Shown here: positions 42,001-48,391 of the stretch, piece by piece
Layout: the number at the start of each line of letters is the position of its first letter
How positions within the stretch are numbered: position 1 is the first letter of the stretch
IMG/VR virus record: IMGVR_UViG_3300032286_000547
Location: 1 to 64,000 of that record
Length of the DNA: 64,000 nucleotides
Source of the DNA: a virus
Strand: one strand, 5' to 3'
The notes under the pieces: model-generated
What the model was told of the DNA's origin: nothing
The model's input: only the letters and a program-made list of their open reading frames with translations
The model's database searches: none
Position numbers and translations under genes: made by a program

Positions 42001-42894
42001 AGAAATAACTGGAGTAATGATGATGTGGTTCCTTATAAGAGAGCAGTGTGGATTGAATCAAAAGCTACAGGTAGAAGATCTTACAATCCATCAATGGCAT
42101 TCTTATCAGCTCCTGTAAAAGAAGCAGTTGCTGAAAATGTGATGCCACCTGTAATGACGCAATCTATAAATAGTAGAGAAGCTGTTTCTGATTTCATTGT
42201 TTACACATGGGAGAAGAGAGAAGATCTATTAACTGAAGAAGAAATGCAGGCATATAAAGATTCTGTTGCTCAAGCTGGACTAGAAGGCAAACGTGCACCT
42301 AAGTTATCAGATGTAATCAATGCTAAGAAAACAGAAATGCGTAAAGCTGGAAATTATTCTTTTATTAATAAAGGATTGTTCCAAAAAGTGAAAGATAAAT
42401 ATGGTGTACCATTAGTTACAACACAAAAGAGTGGAGACTACTTTGTTTACAAAGCTGTAAATGCTTGGGGTGATTCATATAGAGCTAATGAGTTCTATGA
42501 TGTTGATAAGAAATCTGTATTTGATAATGGGTTCATGCAAGTGGAAGATGTAGACAATGATGTAATCATCACTAAGTTCTTGGAGAAACCAGCTAGAAAC
42601 ACTGTTGAGAAAAAAGCAAGCGTTATTGAAGTGTATGATAGGATTGATGATGACGCATATTCATTATCATTACAATATGGTACTGGAAAATATGATATGG
42701 TGTTGAGTAGAGATGGTGAAGTTGTAAATCCAACATTTTATAACCCAAGTACTTTAAAAGATGTTGACGTAGATCCTAGTTTCTTTAAATTTTCAAAAGA
42801 AGATTTAGAAACTATATTCAAACAGTTAGACCAATCTGAAGATGAGTCTTGGAAAGAAGAAGACAATAATGATACATGTACACCTTTTTTATAA
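30073..42894 (+). CDS. Giant virion-packaged RNA polymerase polyprotein
   Basis: 4273 residues. The decisive motif is V-G-S-D3306-F-D-I-D3310, preceded by GLAFRIPTQKQNSIDSF. These correspond to the metal-chelating loop and the R-x-P-T segment of double-psi beta-barrel RNA polymerases. crAss-like phages carry such a single-chain polymerase in the virion to transcribe early genes. Other parts are an N-terminal region with two Gly-rich hydrophobic segments (about 95-125 and 185-205), an acidic patch (about 755-785), coiled coils (about 965-1290), and a zincin-like motif AYH1940-E1941-VFE1944 in which the usual second His is Glu. The length exceeds the polymerase core several-fold, so it probably includes ejection or self-processing domains. 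Confidence 0.85.
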   Translation: MLPPSKENYINRKGVAVGLPTTPIVADVDFQRNQTEPGQNISAIDMWKNALAQPKDLGVADIPLSSFYIGNRYKQTLPGTDYEEMAASGQTAGEKWANGSLKLLGTATTSFISGTVGLVNGIGASIAEQRLASLIDNTTTRKMDEVMRGLEDYAPNYYSHQEQDANWYSPKNILTANFWSDKVLKNLGYSVGAIGGGVAWSSLFRSIGLTNKLVQAGRGLEAATAIEGSMSAVPNMQKLNAFESALNSMAQKYIKSPVSAVLKDSDRILTSTMGTFGEASMEGLQGMNEYRRNAIEEYKKIYGVEPTGEALDRINESADQVGMYIWGGNSLLLTGTNYVQLPKILGSSRKADKALINEITKDAETGLYKQVVPKTTFGRITQKAKGISQVLFSPSEAFEEGMQFSIQTGVTNYFQRARENKQDTREFLSTLSGAMGNVFGEGIHNTLTTKEGMESILIGGISGGIQQGGIIGTYRNKDGDTRVGIGKSGVIAEQGLFGTGGERQANTKQAIDALNKTSLQKQLKDSVGYLAIGIGSQKLRQEAIANNDVLSEKDYEADFTLSYLMPRIKYGKIDAVKEELDLYRSQAMDPEGFRELVRGGIANANETREQFLQKLNNLQELSDSVSSIYGKLNDKYENAVDENGQIKYTDDTIDKLVYAASKIRNYDSRMPELANSLIESNVDAQGFLNAILEKEGSSVDDIKSTLAYIDQLDVTDDVKSDLKNSLYDLAELSLRRKEMIDQYNDILNKPQNYKEAEEVDDIVDEEFPMSETEEQVEEEDVIPEDAQVVKVKTKDGERSLEVGVDYFVGKGVDYEKEGLNSPVPISKLTIVGENADGTIKIRTDKGELRDISKKVLENYKLGKVTSLKANKTANFFYNHRNDLYEYNFGKNFGGVKQGRLELQEGKLYFVYLNEEGKVDKKQLFNSHFVAQEGYEKARVTKVGNVTSETAEQKVSREDFTSPEELAKQKQTLAKNREARLEVLSQLEVETNQRLEEINKKLLSKTDELTKIQEDLDAIAKLKEDGVKGQKVKGNFSKVLSTSVRTLNRYANMKKNVDLEIAKLKAEQEELEMNISYFQDFANNLDDLPENTGEFLKELRDQIGWLTDLGKQTAESLSALEKLSKQITDAIKDVARLLKSSLNTFDSEYSDYISEALDNMIDSEDPTVGLAIVKEYLADYALTNDLVKEISINATKLEDVSEQAKEIQAKLNELRNEYKAKKLIVDRFQKIFDEYKKQKAEEDKLYSSDAIVNKALSTEDKGMPSREYNKEFEADAKKSNEIVPRATIPVEEGEPHQIRANTFGANMNSFPNRNDIRGVYITSKNQNQLLPGVIERMLGNDATLINKYKNSMIVLVMVNTNGQLVGVDGQPIAPGTELLDAAIYQAFPENKMRDGSLFRATTPQDVRDAIIVQYDKWRDEVLKQTTVGAKHEIEASFGIVENVKDASGKIVYSTRTSVASAGLITPSQLERSQLIFIPKTNTRVSKGTVSYDSALGAVFLETPNGYTKLQNRQHTEAEANAIFDAMLLFAKNMINPEEGTDSDSSKRALRFLQGTTYWGIPRNQDGTRKEKDGYSSLFFEKSAETGRLTIMIGGKDVGILFTPSAMKLNKERLVAEIGKIYTNTNSAFAQDLNEKFEQIISISPEGEINSQVWDNYQSYLLSDVKPDGSTRNDYELPLSTTARPLIAEGDVNRKGIYFFTTDTADNFVVPEPKKNVAKVLTPGAPIAKPSASDDFAMEFTYGEETSIYKLDGTTTNTYTSPEGKKILFRAPATTTLDNYAESITIMQGGDLAEIVKKIEDAGKDPKDIIKKTVYNAIAQDLTKVAAEQEMEFEFTMPEDVIEQAQEEAGKPLDQDVIDAINSMIDDGNDEAHRVAVESEVNMFEPENWNDVETWLKANFPNLPVYRVKNIIQATNGRQAWGMLKDGAIYLYENAEVGTAYHEVFEAVWKMFTDVTEQEAIRKEFTSRKGTFVDRPTGKTIKYSEATPEQAKEQLAEEFREYIMTGKVPVKPSAGRPFIVKLFADIASFFKQFFFGKTAVNNTEELFKRIGNGYYKKNMPYATQLSMAKEGIIDIEDAFADSESEFRLTTISDKEGADIIQHMTYLTLTNLIGTDRSLFTRDSIPSSELYSGLKAQILQTINQKNIAANKLLENEEYLKDNREEKTRLLKQAIVKNTVFMQNVSSEWPVIVERHKEYLRGYQIEFDENDNVAINDIEKSKDEGFGDASKIDSFKKANPAIKLLLSTIPVVNPNNPSKLQPSSIGGAILIPTSKTYISLMSNLHDASSIEDMLEKLRLMAENDPNYRTLYKRITKRSFDEEGVELDRVDTTHGLQLISALWRTFKKQNPEVKNVFILENGDVVVGDASLSNAANQLRSEYINNIVTYAKGNKGFFTYDDKKKVFVGNQSKIKEVKLDSVTAMVDFLKQLGIPFTASEVIKLKGEQLTMFKDAVSGIKTSISQNKEIATFSGKVLDISNRLLELGLVKATISNPEFNSTYFNVSGERTQSFIGTNAASDLYTFLSKINNISEIAGTKYSYLLTDSFAQNSNLMQRMFAADGTRKAKTSDLFKIGYVSGTINESNGKQKPSSKLTFPERLTQELNLNLSGRYLNLIPGDASLEWMINMGNPVSSASISRGMGEINEIFKGYFLSELALSRETDRPVAKDRNRKDLRFFKSILGEELHKEIISSKEDVEAVYALNENKINAALLKYINSETSKYGSYLKRFGILQEGMTGFTLKNVNLPKNMSSAELNRQLSLLTVNFMINNIEMHKLLYADPYQYDDELKRIKSFNSPRQSIISNSPKMNTAFSDVWNRGYEKGDIAYTEFTQDYFRTATHEDVIGISDLPGYGAYKETDGSGIIEMKSNRQFRIRAGEWNENEERQFKYDIAWEKRDKGLSLSTYEEFLLDQGNPQVNSAYTPLKPIVSGAKLGSDGQPKNINDVVLDKYALYPLSYRIMKELNPDSNAVKLYNKMQAENIDYIVFKSARKVGAEAQHSTYDKQTGEFNNAPYEGIINVPFSIMSVQSEVPSKAEALVTRGSQVTKLLTLDYLAAGVPIDFFPGKDFDQRYKAWNKLSPTQQIEKSPIFKDIKDNQVLLNEIMEEGFNTLLNTLGIVYADGEFKVKSFEKAVKTLRNEVLKREVNDNISDALTGFLEGKSVLEATPAGQQIKNILYSIADREVISPKISGGMKVQIPSTLLESVRAKESEINGKTGFTSDTLKFYEDKDGGRVCEIMVGRWFKSDMSDADLLDYLNNTPEGQSILSGLAFRIPTQKQNSIDSFVIKQFLPKEFGDSVVVPAALVEKVGSDFDIDKLSIYFKNVYENKKGEIKLVPFLGYGEKAKAKFAEMFDQGEFINKDEMAKVEAFIKDNQQPLTEELSDKLIVSIFGEAFDTDQALLEDYLANTTKEEFKSRIVNKLYKQSLENAYIQSSQNLVSHPSNFSKLIKPNSADQLKKLGNFIAEKTVGQSFDYTNVGNMLDRRFMARLRHAFVTGKYAIGIAAVNQTNHSLNQRQATYIDDTRLNKLSKEDQFWIGDAKVKFEKFNQMTIEGKGLVPSLSMITNADGQDISDILGQFIDGYVDISAGPWIMELGATPNVASTFMFLVKIGVPIDTVAYFMNQPIIYDYLNNIENAGYSWLFIEDFVKEIKNSEKYAIAKDASVVPVDTIPGKSVLKDNVGKDKFNTQERAQQQFMLDEFLKYAKMGEQLFLVTQGSNYDTATLNDPLLIWKKDQQLAKAQNTVISSVDDILDNSHIGSIRTKAGEIRQALAEILKSDKSRVRSVIQKVMTPYINMNDRDFVKTAQKVQNDLFDWAVQNDQKFNDELRTVLIEDGGYAKDILDFVNRVKNSVKGDPEFPLKDNHVINIIESDPSKKASANTPNNIKVKGLDNKVYDQNNIIYAFREIREHLNSQNKITGENNQLYNNLVTLAVLQSGLSNSPISFTSVIPYEDFEKIYNKTLSKLESIPNLDDFYNIGVFQRNNWSNDDVVPYKRAVWIESKATGRRSYNPSMAFLSAPVKEAVAENVMPPVMTQSINSREAVSDFIVYTWEKREDLLTEEEMQAYKDSVAQAGLEGKRAPKLSDVINAKKTEMRKAGNYSFINKGLFQKVKDKYGVPLVTTQKSGDYFVYKAVNAWGDSYRANEFYDVDKKSVFDNGFMQVEDVDNDVIITKFLEKPARNTVEKKASVIEVYDRIDDDAYSLSLQYGTGKYDMVLSRDGEVVNPTFYNPSTLKDVDVDPSFFKFSKEDLETIFKQLDQSEDESWKEEDNNDTCTPFL

Positions 42895-42904
42895 AAAATA
42901 AACC

Positions 42905-45900
42905 ATGAGTTGTAACGATAAGAAAAAATTTAGAACATCAGAAGCATCAACAAAGGCATCCTTAAGAACTAAGGGTGCCATTGATGCGTTTTTAAATATC
43001 CTTGATTATAACAAGTTCAACAACTTGAATAATGAATGGACAAGAATTGCTAAAGAACGTTTTGGTATTAGTGGTAGATTGTTTTCAGAAGAGAATAATA
43101 AAGCTATTCCAAACAAAGAAGCATTCAGAAAAATAGATAATGCTAAAGGTATCTTTTATCAAGAAGGTGAAACTGCAATGTCTAAAGCTTCTCCTGAGAC
43201 ATTAGAGAAGGTTAAAGATATTATCAAAGCTATGGGAGTAGAGATTCAAGATCTTGCTACATACATGAAAGAAACAGGATTAGTTAATCCTAATGTAAAT
43301 GGTGCTGCAGATCTTGTAAGAGGTATCATTGCTATTGCTGAAGGTAAAGAAGATGTTGCTCTTACAGAAGAGATGGTCCACATTGCTACAGCTATTATAA
43401 ATCTAAAAAATCCACAGATGGTCACAGAGATGATCTCTAAGATAGATAGATTTGAAATATACAAAACTACATTAAACGAATATAAGAATGATCCTGCGTA
43501 TCAACTTCCTAATGGTAAACCAGACATCAGAAAGATAAAGAAAGAAGCTGTAGATAAACTTATAGCTGAATTGATTATCAATGAATCTGAGGGCTCTACA
43601 GAGTTCCCTGAGTTAATGAATGAAACCAATCGATCTATAATTAGAAGATGGTGGGATGCTATTGTTGATTTCTTTAGAGGTCAATACAGAAAATCTAATA
43701 TTAATATATTTGGAGAAACCGCTAGACTTATTTTAAATAATGGTGTAGAAGGTAATGTACTTGATTTAGATTCAAAAGAAATCTATTATCAACTTACAGA
43801 TGCTCAGAAAAATATACAAGATAAACTACAAGCAACTAAAGATAGACTTGAAAAGGTTGAATCTAATGAGGTTTCAGATCCATTATTACTTGATGAAGAA
43901 ACAGCAAATAACTTTTATGAATTAGTAAATCCAGATGGTACTAGAACTAGAGTTCTTAAAAGAGTTACTGATAGAGTGAAAGCTTGGTACAAACAAAGAT
44001 TTGGAAACAAAGTATTTACAGAAGAAGAGAAAGCTTTCAATGAATTAAAAAGAGACCTTGGTATAAAAGGTCATGGATATTTTGAAGAGATTCACGATAG
44101 ATATTTTAATTCTGATGGTACAAGAAAAGAAATCATAGAAGATCGTCCATACATAAATAATGTTGCTGACAAAGATGTGTATGATAAGATTGAAAAGTAT
44201 TATACAGATCTTATTGCTAGTTTCTCTGAGAATGGAAAGAATCCATTAGTGTTCTCTGAGGTGAAGATATATGATGTTAAAGAAAAAGAAGCTGGTACCA
44301 TTGACCTTTTAATTGTAGAAGAGAATGGTAAAGCTAACATCTTTGACTGGAAGTTCATGAGTGTTGCCCCTGGTGCAAAAGATGTTGCTTGGTACAAACA
44401 AGGAGCATACAATGTTCAGCTTGGTAGATACAAAGAAATCCTACGTGATAACTATGGAGTGAAAGAGTTTGGAATGAACAGAGCTATTCCAATCATTATG
44501 GACATCAAGAGAGAAGATCCTAAAAATCCATCATCTCCTGCTGTACTTAAAGGAATAGCAATTGGTTCTGTGAACACTGCAGACATTGAAGACGTAAGAC
44601 TTATTCCTGTATCAGAAGAAAGTGAATCAACTGGTTTTGAATCACTTGATGAATTGATTCGTAAGTTAAATGCTGTGTATAGACAAATCAGTAAGAAAGA
44701 TGTTAGTGATGAAGAAGAGCGTGAGTTCAAAAGAGAACGTATGAACATTCTTAAGACAGCTATACGTACAGCACAGAGTTCATTAAACATTGCTCCTCTT
44801 GTAGATGTAATCAAGATTATGAGAAAAGAAGGTCAAGAGATTCTTGATGATTATAAAACTACATATGAAGGAAGACCTGCTACATCAGAAGACTTCAATG
44901 ACTCACAGTTATCAGACTTTGCTGAGAACATGAGAGAATATATGGCCACTGCTGATGTGTTTGGTAGAATAGATGATCTTATTGGAGATCTTATCTACAC
45001 TGCAGAGATGGAGAAGAACGCTACAACACCTGAGCAGAAAGAAGAGATAGCTATGAGAAAAGATCTTCTTTTCAACATTACACAAGAAGCTAAACTAATT
45101 AGAGCATCTGAAAGAGAAATAACAAGAATCTCTGGTGAGTTTGCTGATAAGTTTATTGGACAAAGAAACTTAGTTGTAGGACTTACTAAAGCAGAAGCTA
45201 TAGTAAAAGGATTGTCTTCTACCTTTAGAGGTATATCAGATCTTCCATTAGCATCGTTACAGATTTTATACAAACTTGTAACCAATGCAAAAGGAATGGC
45301 ATCACAGAAAGCTCTTGGTGAAGTGAATGAACTTATGGCAATAAGAAAAAGACTTGTTGACAGAGGTGGTGATATTAGAAAACTTGTTCAAGAGATATAC
45401 CAGAAAGATGATAAGGGTAAGTTAGTTAATAAACTCATCTATAGATTTGATAGAAAGTTCTATGATACTGTAGATAGCAATGCTCTTGAAGGAAACAAAG
45501 AATGGTTATTAGATAACATTGATGTTGAAGCTTACAAAAAAGAAGCTTTAAAGATCATGAATGAAAGAATAAACAAGATTAAAAAGATATACAGTGAAGA
45601 TGAAGATCTTAGAGAGAAGCTTATCTATGAGGAAGAAAGAAAATGGGACATAGATAGAGATGACTTCAATGGATTTGATAACTATGTTATTAAAAGACAT
45701 CCTCTTGCAAAATGGGAATCTAAAGAATATAAGAATATTCAGAAAGATGCAGACCTGTTAGATCTATACAACTTTATTACAAAAATAAATACTAAAGCTA
45801 AAGATGCTGGATACATAAGTAATAAACTATCTTCTACATTCCTACCGTTTGTACGTAAAGGAATGGCAGAAAGTTTTGCTTGGGACTTCAGTCTTTCTGC

Positions 45901-47914
45901 AGTTAAAAACTTTGGAACTAATCTATCTATCAATGCTGATGATGTGGGTTATGGAGCAGTTAATGAACTTACAGGAGAGCTAGAGAATAGCATTCCTAAA
46001 TACTACACATATGATTTTACAAGAGGAGAAGATGGTGTGAATGATTATAGTGATGTGAGTGAGGACATATTCAAGAATATGATTTTGTATATCAACCACA
46101 TGGAGAAATATACATACCTATCAGATGTAGAAGGACAGCTTCAGTTGGTTAAAACAATTGAGACATTCAAAGATCACTTAAACACTAGTAGAACTGGTGA
46201 TGTAGTGATTAAAGATGGTAAGCCTGAAGAACTTAAAGGTAATGAAGAGAACACTAAGATATTTAATGATTTCTTACGTGCCCTACTTTACGAACAAAAA
46301 TATCCTCTATCTGATTCTGATATTCCATTAGGCCTTGGTAAAGTTTCTAACTTCATGAAAGAAGCAATTAATAAAGTGGCTGGTAGAGAAGTGTTTACAA
46401 TAGATGACACTCCTAGTGCTACATCATTAGTTAAGACAATGGATGCTGCTAATAGAGCATTCCAATTAAAGACACTTGGATTTGAATTCATATCAGGAGC
46501 TGTCAACTTATTTGGTGCTAATATCCAGGTGGCAACACAAGCTGGTAACTATTTCAAAGCTAGAGAGTTTGCTGCTAATGAAGGAAAACTTATAGGTAAT
46601 AGATTCAAAAATGATGAGGAGAGAGAAATGTTCATTCAAATGATTAATAAATTCATGCCTCTTAAAGATGATCCTACATATGATAAGCTGAGACAAGCAG
46701 GGTTAACTGCTTTAACTAGACAAAACTTTTCTGATATGCTTATGGTCTTTATGAGAGAACCTGAGCAACACGTAGAGAAATCTATATTCTTAACTCTTCT
46801 TCAAAACATGATGGTTGAAGATGGTAAGATAGTTAGTATTAGAGAGTTTGTAAAAAACAAATACAAAGGTAGATTTGAGAATGCACAGACATATAGAGAT
46901 ACAAAAAAACAAATCGATGCTGAGATAGAAGAGCTTAAGAAAACAAGATCTATAGATGCTATCAAAACATTAGAAGATGGTAAACTTGTTATTCCTGGTC
47001 TTGATCTTAACAATGCTACTGAGTTACAACGTCTTACAAACTTAACTAGACGTATATCTAGAAATGCTACAGGTGGTCTTTCTGATTCTGATATGAATAG
47101 AATGGGAATGAACATCTGGACCAAGAGTATGATGGTGTTCAAAAACTGGATACCTAAACTTGTTGATACACGTTTCTCTGAATTAAGAAGAGTGTCTGAT
47201 GACTTCTCTGTAACAATTGATGAGGATGGTATATCTGAAGGAGATAAATACGATATTGGTAGAGTGAGACTGTGGGCTTATGTAATGGGAACTTCTATTA
47301 GAGATAGAAGCTCTAACATCTACAACATCCTATCTATGAATGATAAAGGTCTTGCTGTATTAGATAAAATGTATGAAGAGTTTTCAGAGAAATATGAAAA
47401 GAGAACAGGTAAACCTTTCAACATGACTAAAGAAGATTTCATTGATATGATTAAAAATAATCTACGTAATGAAGCAAAAGAACTTGCAATACTTCTTTCT
47501 TTATTTGGAATGATGTTCTCATTAGGATTTGTTGCTCCAGACGATGATGATGATAAAGCAACTAAGAACTTCTATAGATATACTCAAAGAGTGATAGATA
47601 AATTCATTGGTGAGCTTTCGTTCTTCTATAATCCTGTAGAGTTTCAAAAGATATTAAGTGGTGGAATGTTCCCTGCTATTGGAATCTTCTCAGACATTGA
47701 AAGATTTGTAAGTCATACAACAATGGAAGTTACAGGATATGATATAAAAAATCCAGAACTTACAACAGATGAGGTTAGAAAGAAAGCACAACCAGTTAAG
47801 AATGCTGCTAAGATGTTTCCTTTTACTAAATCATTAATGACTTATGGAGCAATATTTGATGCTGAATTTGCTAAGGAATATGATATAACAATCCAAAAAG
47901 AAAGTAGAAGATAA
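42905..47914 (+). CDS. Giant cargo protein with PD-(D/E)XK nuclease-like domain
   Basis: 1669 residues. A nuclease-like core lies at about residues 445-515: E452 (VFSEVKIYD), AGTID467LLI, FD481WK483, then WYKQGAYNVQLGRYKEIL, the order E, D, (D/E)xK, QxxxY of RecB/Cas4-like exonucleases. Upstream is a zincin-like fragment LTEEMVH159 followed by an amphipathic RRWWDAIVDFFRG segment similar in layout to the region after the H1940 motif of the polymerase protein. Hydrophobic stretches occur near residues 1525-1545. It begins 10 nt after the polymerase gene and probably shares its packaging. It might degrade host DNA or process phage ends after ejection. That role is inferred. Confidence 0.7.
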   Translation: MSCNDKKKFRTSEASTKASLRTKGAIDAFLNILDYNKFNNLNNEWTRIAKERFGISGRLFSEENNKAIPNKEAFRKIDNAKGIFYQEGETAMSKASPETLEKVKDIIKAMGVEIQDLATYMKETGLVNPNVNGAADLVRGIIAIAEGKEDVALTEEMVHIATAIINLKNPQMVTEMISKIDRFEIYKTTLNEYKNDPAYQLPNGKPDIRKIKKEAVDKLIAELIINESEGSTEFPELMNETNRSIIRRWWDAIVDFFRGQYRKSNINIFGETARLILNNGVEGNVLDLDSKEIYYQLTDAQKNIQDKLQATKDRLEKVESNEVSDPLLLDEETANNFYELVNPDGTRTRVLKRVTDRVKAWYKQRFGNKVFTEEEKAFNELKRDLGIKGHGYFEEIHDRYFNSDGTRKEIIEDRPYINNVADKDVYDKIEKYYTDLIASFSENGKNPLVFSEVKIYDVKEKEAGTIDLLIVEENGKANIFDWKFMSVAPGAKDVAWYKQGAYNVQLGRYKEILRDNYGVKEFGMNRAIPIIMDIKREDPKNPSSPAVLKGIAIGSVNTADIEDVRLIPVSEESESTGFESLDELIRKLNAVYRQISKKDVSDEEEREFKRERMNILKTAIRTAQSSLNIAPLVDVIKIMRKEGQEILDDYKTTYEGRPATSEDFNDSQLSDFAENMREYMATADVFGRIDDLIGDLIYTAEMEKNATTPEQKEEIAMRKDLLFNITQEAKLIRASEREITRISGEFADKFIGQRNLVVGLTKAEAIVKGLSSTFRGISDLPLASLQILYKLVTNAKGMASQKALGEVNELMAIRKRLVDRGGDIRKLVQEIYQKDDKGKLVNKLIYRFDRKFYDTVDSNALEGNKEWLLDNIDVEAYKKEALKIMNERINKIKKIYSEDEDLREKLIYEEERKWDIDRDDFNGFDNYVIKRHPLAKWESKEYKNIQKDADLLDLYNFITKINTKAKDAGYISNKLSSTFLPFVRKGMAESFAWDFSLSAVKNFGTNLSINADDVGYGAVNELTGELENSIPKYYTYDFTRGEDGVNDYSDVSEDIFKNMILYINHMEKYTYLSDVEGQLQLVKTIETFKDHLNTSRTGDVVIKDGKPEELKGNEENTKIFNDFLRALLYEQKYPLSDSDIPLGLGKVSNFMKEAINKVAGREVFTIDDTPSATSLVKTMDAANRAFQLKTLGFEFISGAVNLFGANIQVATQAGNYFKAREFAANEGKLIGNRFKNDEEREMFIQMINKFMPLKDDPTYDKLRQAGLTALTRQNFSDMLMVFMREPEQHVEKSIFLTLLQNMMVEDGKIVSIREFVKNKYKGRFENAQTYRDTKKQIDAEIEELKKTRSIDAIKTLEDGKLVIPGLDLNNATELQRLTNLTRRISRNATGGLSDSDMNRMGMNIWTKSMMVFKNWIPKLVDTRFSELRRVSDDFSVTIDEDGISEGDKYDIGRVRLWAYVMGTSIRDRSSNIYNILSMNDKGLAVLDKMYEEFSEKYEKRTGKPFNMTKEDFIDMIKNNLRNEAKELAILLSLFGMMFSLGFVAPDDDDDKATKNFYRYTQRVIDKFIGELSFFYNPVEFQKILSGGMFPAIGIFSDIERFVSHTTMEVTGYDIKNPELTTDEVRKKAQPVKNAAKMFPFTKSLMTYGAIFDAEFAKEYDITIQKESRR

Positions 47915-47950
47915 CAACGCTATATTATATCAGATATTTGATATAAACGC

Positions 47951-47981
47951 TTTTATAATACATAATTAATATATAAATTTG
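47951..47981 (+). promoter_or_regulatory. Probable promoter of the second appendage operon
   Basis: TAAATTTG at 47974-47981 matches TAnnTTTG. The upstream element is weak (TTTT at 47951-47954, spacer 19). A perfect TTTG lies further away at 47937-47940. The site is only 5 nt before the next ATG, so the transcript would have a very short leader or start translation downstream. Confidence 0.45.
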
Positions 47982-47986
47982 CCTAC

Positions 47987-48376
47987 ATGAGAACAGCTGC
48001 AATTTGCCCAACGTGTGCCACATATGAAAATGCTTTATGCGTTATATACAATGGCCCTAGTCTTAATAACATAGATGTTGCTCCTTTAGAGGATCTTCAA
48101 ACAGTGTTAGGTAAGATAAATACTAATTTAGTACCATTATCTGGTACAACACCACCTCTTACATCTGCTACATACTTAGGACAGCTTTATGTAAATACAG
48201 CTACATCCATTTTGTATTTTGCTAAGTCAGTAGGTACAGGAGCTGCTGATTGGAATCTTGTATTAACAAGTCCACAAGTAGTTCCTCAATATGCTAATAA
48301 TGCAGCAGCATTGTTTGCAGGTTTACCTCCAGGTAAAATATATCGTACAGGAGATATTCTAAAAATTGTTCACTAA
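47987..48376 (+). CDS. Short virion appendage protein with Y-x-G anchor
   Basis: 129 residues. Residues 17-50 (CVIYNGPSLNNIDVAPLEDL) are the anchor module shared with the proteins at 5326, 6439, 8766 and 48392. The C-terminus (LFAGLPPGKIYRTGDILKIV) is a short motif I associate with the ends of phage fibre proteins. No linker is present, so it may be an anchor plus tip without a stalk. It heads the second appendage operon. Confidence 0.55.
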   Translation: MRTAAICPTCATYENALCVIYNGPSLNNIDVAPLEDLQTVLGKINTNLVPLSGTTPPLTSATYLGQLYVNTATSILYFAKSVGTGAADWNLVLTSPQVVPQYANNAAALFAGLPPGKIYRTGDILKIVH

Positions 48377-48391
48377 TTAATACAAACCCTC

